21,160 bases of DNA from a virus. This document shows, in pieces, positions 18,851 to 21,160 of this stretch (its first letter is position 1; every line of letters starts with the position of its first letter). Below the pieces are notes generated by a model. The model made no database searches. It was not told the DNA's origin and saw nothing but the letters and a program-made list of their open reading frames with translations. The stretch spans positions 1 to 21,160 of IMG/VR virus record IMGVR_UViG_3300032093_000997; one strand, written 5' to 3'. The translations under genes were made by a program, and so were the position numbers.

Positions 18851-18982
18851 CTGTTCCGCCGTTCCGCAACTGTTCCGCACTATTCCACGGAACACCACCG
18901 ACAAGAGTGTCCAAACTGTTCCGCCGTTCCCCCTCTTTAGAGGGGAACGCGGAACAGTGGAACAGTCACCCAAAGGGAACAG
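18851..18982. repeat. Direct and inverted GTTCC/GGAAC repeat array, candidate replication origin/operator
   Basis: This 132-base gap after the primase-helicase gene has no convincing gene. CTGTTCC occurs at 18851, 18870 and 18916; its complement GGAACAG occurs at 18951, 18959 and 18976. Partial copies (GTTCC or GGAAC) lie at 18861, 18889, 18926 and 18944. The 15-base CTGTTCCGCCGTTCC is present twice, at 18851-18865 and 18916-18930. All right-hand copies are inverted relative to the left-hand ones. Iteron-like arrays beside a Rep/primase gene are typical of origins; an operator is the alternative. The last copy abuts the next ATG. Confidence 0.7.
18916..18957 (+). other. Long imperfect hairpin within the repeat array
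   Basis: Bases 18916-18936 pair with 18939-18957: 19 base pairs with two bulged C residues on the left arm and a two-base turn (TT). It starts with CTGTTCCG and ends with CGGAACAG. As DNA it could extrude a cruciform; as RNA it could be a strong 3' structure for the primase-helicase message, but no T-run follows. Confidence 0.75.
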
Positions 18983-19315
18983 ATGAATCAAGATTTCAAA
19001 CCTATAAATTGCTCAAGGTGTGGCGCACTCATTTGGGCAGGGATTAGTTGGGCTGGCTTTGCTCGCCGACTTGATACCCCTGTCCTTACCATTGAGGAAG
19101 AGATAATTAAACGGATCAACAAGGTGATGACCTTTGAGTGTCACAAGACCAAGGTGTCCTTTGAGGCGGTTGAGAGAAGTGCCAACCGAATCAAGTGGGG
19201 CAAGACCAAGAGGTCAGTCATTTTGGGAGAGCATCACTGTTCCTCATTCAAACTCTTTGAAGTGACACCGCCGAACTATTGGAAAGAACTCGACTACATA
19301 GGAAGGCCGTTTTGA
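18983..19315 (+). CDS. Zinc-finger-containing phage protein of unknown function
   Basis: A 110-residue protein with an N-terminal INCSRCGALIWAGISWAGFA segment, one C-x-x-C half site and a conserved-looking L-I-W-x-G pair, followed by DTPVLTIEEEI. Later Cys53 and His54 (FECHKTKVSF) and a third site (GEHHCSSF) could complete zinc binding. This pattern occurs in small actinophage proteins near replication genes, of unknown role. The ATG is preceded by AAAGGGAACAG, which is also the last copy of the upstream repeat, so a protein bound to the repeat could block its translation or transcription. Its stop overlaps the next start (TGATG). Confidence 0.72.
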   Translation: MNQDFKPINCSRCGALIWAGISWAGFARRLDTPVLTIEEEIIKRINKVMTFECHKTKVSFEAVERSANRIKWGKTKRSVILGEHHCSSFKLFEVTPPNYWKELDYIGRPF

Positions 19316-20055
19316 TGCAATGTTTAGTCTGTAAAAAAGAAACTGACGGCGAGTGTCGCAGTTGCTTCGGTCGCCTGCGAGCTACCTTGAAGGAGTTGCC
19401 ACAGTTGCAGTTTGAGGCAGGGTTCTTCCTAGAGCCATCACGCACCGGCAGTGGCGTGGTCAGCGCCGAACGCTCTATCGGTATCAATGTCAATGCCTTG
19501 GACTTCTCAATGGCAACTGACCTTCTTGCCATCCTTCACGGATGGGAGCAGATTGTTAGGCGCGATAGGCAGTTGACACCGCCTGCGCTACTAACCAGGG
19601 AGAGGACTACTGACCTTGAGGTCTTGGCAACCTGCGAGTTCCACATCGCCCACCTTTCTTGGACATTGACTCAGCCGTGGGCGTTAGACTTCGCAGGGGA
19701 AGTTTGGGGGCTACACGCGCGGGGTCGTGCAGCCGCCAAAAAGTTCAAAGAACAGGCAAGAAGGATTCCTTGTCCGACAGATGATTGCAAGCGTTTTGTC
19801 GTCATTGATGTCGAACAAATGTCACAAGATGTCAGTTGCTTTGGATGCAAACAAAGTTGGTCGGTCTTGAGATTGGTGGCACTAGCAATGAGCAATCCGA
19901 ATCGCAGATTCTTTCTCGACATCGAGGCCATTGCTGCATGGCTACAAATGACAGAGCGAGAGGTTTACCGAGCAGTTAAGAAGTTTGGAATTGAAAAGCG
20001 GGGCTCTACTTACGATCTCCAAGCCTTAATGAAAGTGAGGCAACAAAATGCCTAG
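19315..20055 (+). CDS. Zinc-ribbon/HTH protein, conserved actinophage type
   Basis: A 246-residue protein. The N-terminus MQCLVCKKETDGECRSC has Cys3, Cys6, Cys14 and Cys17, a compact zinc ribbon. The middle is helical (ATDLLAILHGWEQIVRRDRQ, then LATCEFHIAHLSWTLTQ and VWGLHARGRAAAKKFKE). A second zinc ribbon follows (IPCPTDDCKRFV and SCFGCKQSW). The last 45 residues form a helix-turn-helix (IEAIAAWLQMTEREVYRAVK) like MerR/excisionase-type DNA-binding domains. It probably binds DNA as a regulator or replication accessory. GGAAGG lies before the ATG at 19315; an upstream alternative start at 19279 would lie inside the preceding gene. Confidence 0.78.
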   Translation: MQCLVCKKETDGECRSCFGRLRATLKELPQLQFEAGFFLEPSRTGSGVVSAERSIGINVNALDFSMATDLLAILHGWEQIVRRDRQLTPPALLTRERTTDLEVLATCEFHIAHLSWTLTQPWALDFAGEVWGLHARGRAAAKKFKEQARRIPCPTDDCKRFVVIDVEQMSQDVSCFGCKQSWSVLRLVALAMSNPNRRFFLDIEAIAAWLQMTEREVYRAVKKFGIEKRGSTYDLQALMKVRQQNA

Positions 20056-20254
20056 AATGTTGTCAAGGTTCTCTGCTACACTTTCGCTATCAGAGTTCCC
20101 TATCTCGGAACAATCCATCCACGAAATCGATGAAGCCCTTGGTCACGCTACCAAGGCACGCAACCTTCCTCATTACACTCAACGCCAACGCGACATTGTT
20201 GACGAGTTCATAAACGATTTGCTTGATATGCGTTTGGAGCTGAACAAATGTTGA
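20048..20254 (+). CDS. Small helical protein, unknown function
   Basis: A 68-residue protein, MPRMLSRFSATLSLSEFPIS and onward, with a basic N-terminus and two predicted helices (EQSIHEIDEALGHATKARN, RQRDIVDEFINDLLDMRLEL). GAGG lies before the ATG, which overlaps the preceding gene by eight bases; its stop overlaps the next start. No motif was recognised. Position in the replication operon is the only clue to its role. Confidence 0.6.
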   Translation: MPRMLSRFSATLSLSEFPISEQSIHEIDEALGHATKARNLPHYTQRQRDIVDEFINDLLDMRLELNKC

Positions 20255-20445
20255 GCATAACAATAAGCATTGGTGATGTTGAGTCAGAGATGACAACCGA
20301 CCAGAATCTTTCTTTTGATGCTATCGAGTCATTGTTGAACAGAGCAGTGAACGCAACGCTGCAATGTTATCTATCTCTTCCAACCGAGGATCGTCTTGCA
20401 GGCTTCGGAACGGATGATGAAGATGATGACGAGGAAGCCGAATGA
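20248..20445 (+). CDS. Small acidic protein, unknown function
   Basis: A 65-residue protein with a beta-like start (MLSITISIGDVESEMTT), a helix (SFDAIESLLNRAVNATLQCY) and a strongly acidic end (D-D-E-D-D-D-E-E-A-E). The acidic run is encoded by repeated GAT/GAA codons that also supply the tandem Met codons at the start of the following gene in another frame, an overlap of 32 bases. Function unknown; acidic tails in phage proteins can mimic DNA or recruit DNA-binding partners. Confidence 0.6.
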   Translation: MLSITISIGDVESEMTTDQNLSFDAIESLLNRAVNATLQCYLSLPTEDRLAGFGTDDEDDDEEAE

Positions 20446-20812
20446 ATCGCGTGTGTGTCGTAAGTGTGGAACTGAATATCCAATAACAGAATTTCGTTTC
20501 ACAAACAAAGCAACAAACAAAAGACATAACATCTGCAAACATTGTAGGCAGATTCATAGAAAGTTTGTTCGTGAAGCAAAGCAACACTATGACGAACTCT
20601 TAAAGAAACAGAATAACTCTTGTGCTATATGTGGCATCACTGCTGATGAGAGCAATGATAAGTTAATCATTGACCACAATCACGACACACTTATTGTGCG
20701 AGGAATTGTTTGTTCTTACTGCAACAAGGGTCTTGGATTCTTTAAGGACTCCCCTACCCGCCTAGCGATGGCAATAGAATACTTAGTGAAACACGATGGC
20801 ATTACTTCCTAG
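20414..20812 (+). CDS. Recombination endonuclease VII-type nuclease
   Basis: A 132-residue protein with an N-terminal zinc ribbon (VCRKCGTEYPITEF, ICKHCRQ) and a C-terminal endonuclease VII core of the His-Me/HNH type. The core has SCAICG, then LIIDHNHDT with the D-H-N-H-D active-site cluster (about 87-91), RGIVCSYCNKGLGFFKDSP, and the helix AIEYLVKH. The two late C-x-x-C pairs bind the structural zinc of T4 endonuclease VII relatives. It resolves branched DNA such as Holliday junctions before packaging. Four in-frame Met codons crowd the start (20414, 20417, 20423, 20426), and the real one is uncertain. With the Hjc-like nuclease at 12687 the phage appears to carry two junction-cutting enzymes. 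Confidence 0.88.
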   Translation: MMKMMTRKPNESRVCRKCGTEYPITEFRFTNKATNKRHNICKHCRQIHRKFVREAKQHYDELLKKQNNSCAICGITADESNDKLIIDHNHDTLIVRGIVCSYCNKGLGFFKDSPTRLAMAIEYLVKHDGITS

Positions 20813-21092
20813 ACCTTGCGCACAATGCGGAACAATAGTTCGCAACTCTTATCTCTGTGCTGAATGTAAGCGAAAGAAAGAAGCACTGCGCCCGTCACGC
20901 TCAGCGCGAGGATATGATTACAAGTGGCAGAAGTTATCTAAGCTCGCTCGGCAGTTGCAACCATTTTGTCGCCTGTGCCATAGCACTCAAGACCTGACGG
21001 CGGATCACATAATTAGTTTGGCTAATGGTGGCAAAAACGAATTGCAAAATATCCAAGTGCTTTGTCGTTCTTGCAATTCATCAAAAGGTTAA
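20796..21092 (+). CDS. HNH endonuclease (packaging-associated type)
   Basis: A 98-residue protein with two N-terminal C-x-x-C pairs (PCAQCG, LCAECKRKK), the segment SRSARGYDYKWQKLSKLARQ and the HNH core: FCRLCHS, LTADHIISLANGGKNELQN (Asp70-His71) and VLCRSCNSSKG. The R-G-Y-D-Y-x-W-x-x-L pattern is typical of the small HNH nucleases encoded next to terminase genes in HK97-like phages, where they work with terminase at the packaging site. Its start lies 17 bases inside the endonuclease VII gene. Terminase genes are therefore expected just past the right edge of the window. Confidence 0.9.
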   Translation: MALLPRPCAQCGTIVRNSYLCAECKRKKEALRPSRSARGYDYKWQKLSKLARQLQPFCRLCHSTQDLTADHIISLANGGKNELQNIQVLCRSCNSSKG

Positions 21093-21160
21093 AACATATT
21101 CTAAAAAATACAAAATAAAATTGACCCCCCGTGGCATCTACGGGTATGGGCAAAAAGTGT
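21093..21160. other. Gap after the HNH gene: AT-rich block, then GC-rich block
   Basis: Bases 21093-21120 are very AT-rich, including an A-rich run with TAAAAT-like elements, followed abruptly by TTGACCCCCCGTGG at 21121-21134 and ACGGGTATGGG. An ATG at 21146 opens a frame (M-G-K-K-C) that runs off the end. A promoter, a packaging (cos-like) site or the start of a terminase gene could each be here; the window is cut too early to decide. Confidence 0.35.

Noticed and set aside
18851-18982. CRISPR-like array
   Set aside because: Repeats are only 7-15 bases, irregularly spaced and in both orientations, without uniform spacers.
18774-19047. Two plus-strand open frames (18774-18986 and 18832-19047) and one minus-strand frame (18740-18991) across the repeat gap
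   Set aside because: They owe their Pro/Phe/Val-rich translations to the GTTCC repeats, have no good ribosome binding site, and overlap the primase-helicase end or the next gene. The region is better explained as a repeat array.

Overview
The window looks like about half of the genome of a tailed, siphovirus-type phage that infects an actinobacterium. The actinobacterial assignment rests on a WhiB-type Fe-S regulator (13034-13504), a DUF2746-like small membrane protein (6837-7034), and several small zinc-binding and ssDNA-binding-like proteins of types common in actinophages. Base composition looks only moderate in GC, unlike most high-GC actinophages, so a low-GC freshwater actinobacterial host such as the acI/Nanopelagicales group is a reasonable inference. 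No integrase, partition gene or clear lysogeny repressor is visible.

Layout. (1) 1-6835, plus strand: the end of a truncated gene, tape measure protein, minor tail protein, two adhesin/fibre-like proteins, a small tail-associated protein, a GT25-like glycosyltransferase and a small beta-rich protein. (2) 6837-8137: lysis cassette with a DUF2746-like membrane/coiled-coil protein, an overlapping lipoprotein, a holin-like protein, a CHAP endolysin and another holin-like protein. (3) 8142-10669: a DUF6378-type protein and a glycan cassette of two GT-A-like proteins and an NAD-dependent sugar epimerase. (4) 10666-12035, minus strand: six small tightly coupled genes (membrane protein, stand-alone Prim-Pol, ribbon-helix-helix protein, three tiny unknowns), three of whose gene junctions carry the same repeated sequence. 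They are driven by a promoter-like sequence in the divergent gap 12036-12202. (5) 12203-20812, plus strand: early/replication region with a PD-(D/E)XK resolvase-like protein, WhiB, a lytic transglycosylase, a Cas4/RecB-like nuclease with accessory genes, an ssDNA-binding-like protein, a structured non-coding gap with a tRNA-like fold, a GNAT acetyltransferase, a Prim-Pol/RecA-like helicase, a repeat-rich gap that is the best origin candidate, zinc-finger/HTH proteins and endonuclease VII. (6) 20796-21092: an HNH endonuclease of the kind that usually lies just before the terminase genes, so the missing half (terminase, portal, capsid) probably lies beyond the right end and joins to the tail genes at the left.

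Nearly all genes are coupled by ATGA, TAATG or TGATG overlaps, so each strand block probably works as one long operon. The most interesting signals are in the few gaps: the GTTCC/GGAAC repeat array after the primase-helicase gene, the hairpin/tRNA-like series at 15703-15837, and the repeated junction module in the minus-strand cassette. A possible rare ATT start that would give the transglycosylase a signal peptide is also worth checking. All functional calls were made from sequence by eye, without database searches.
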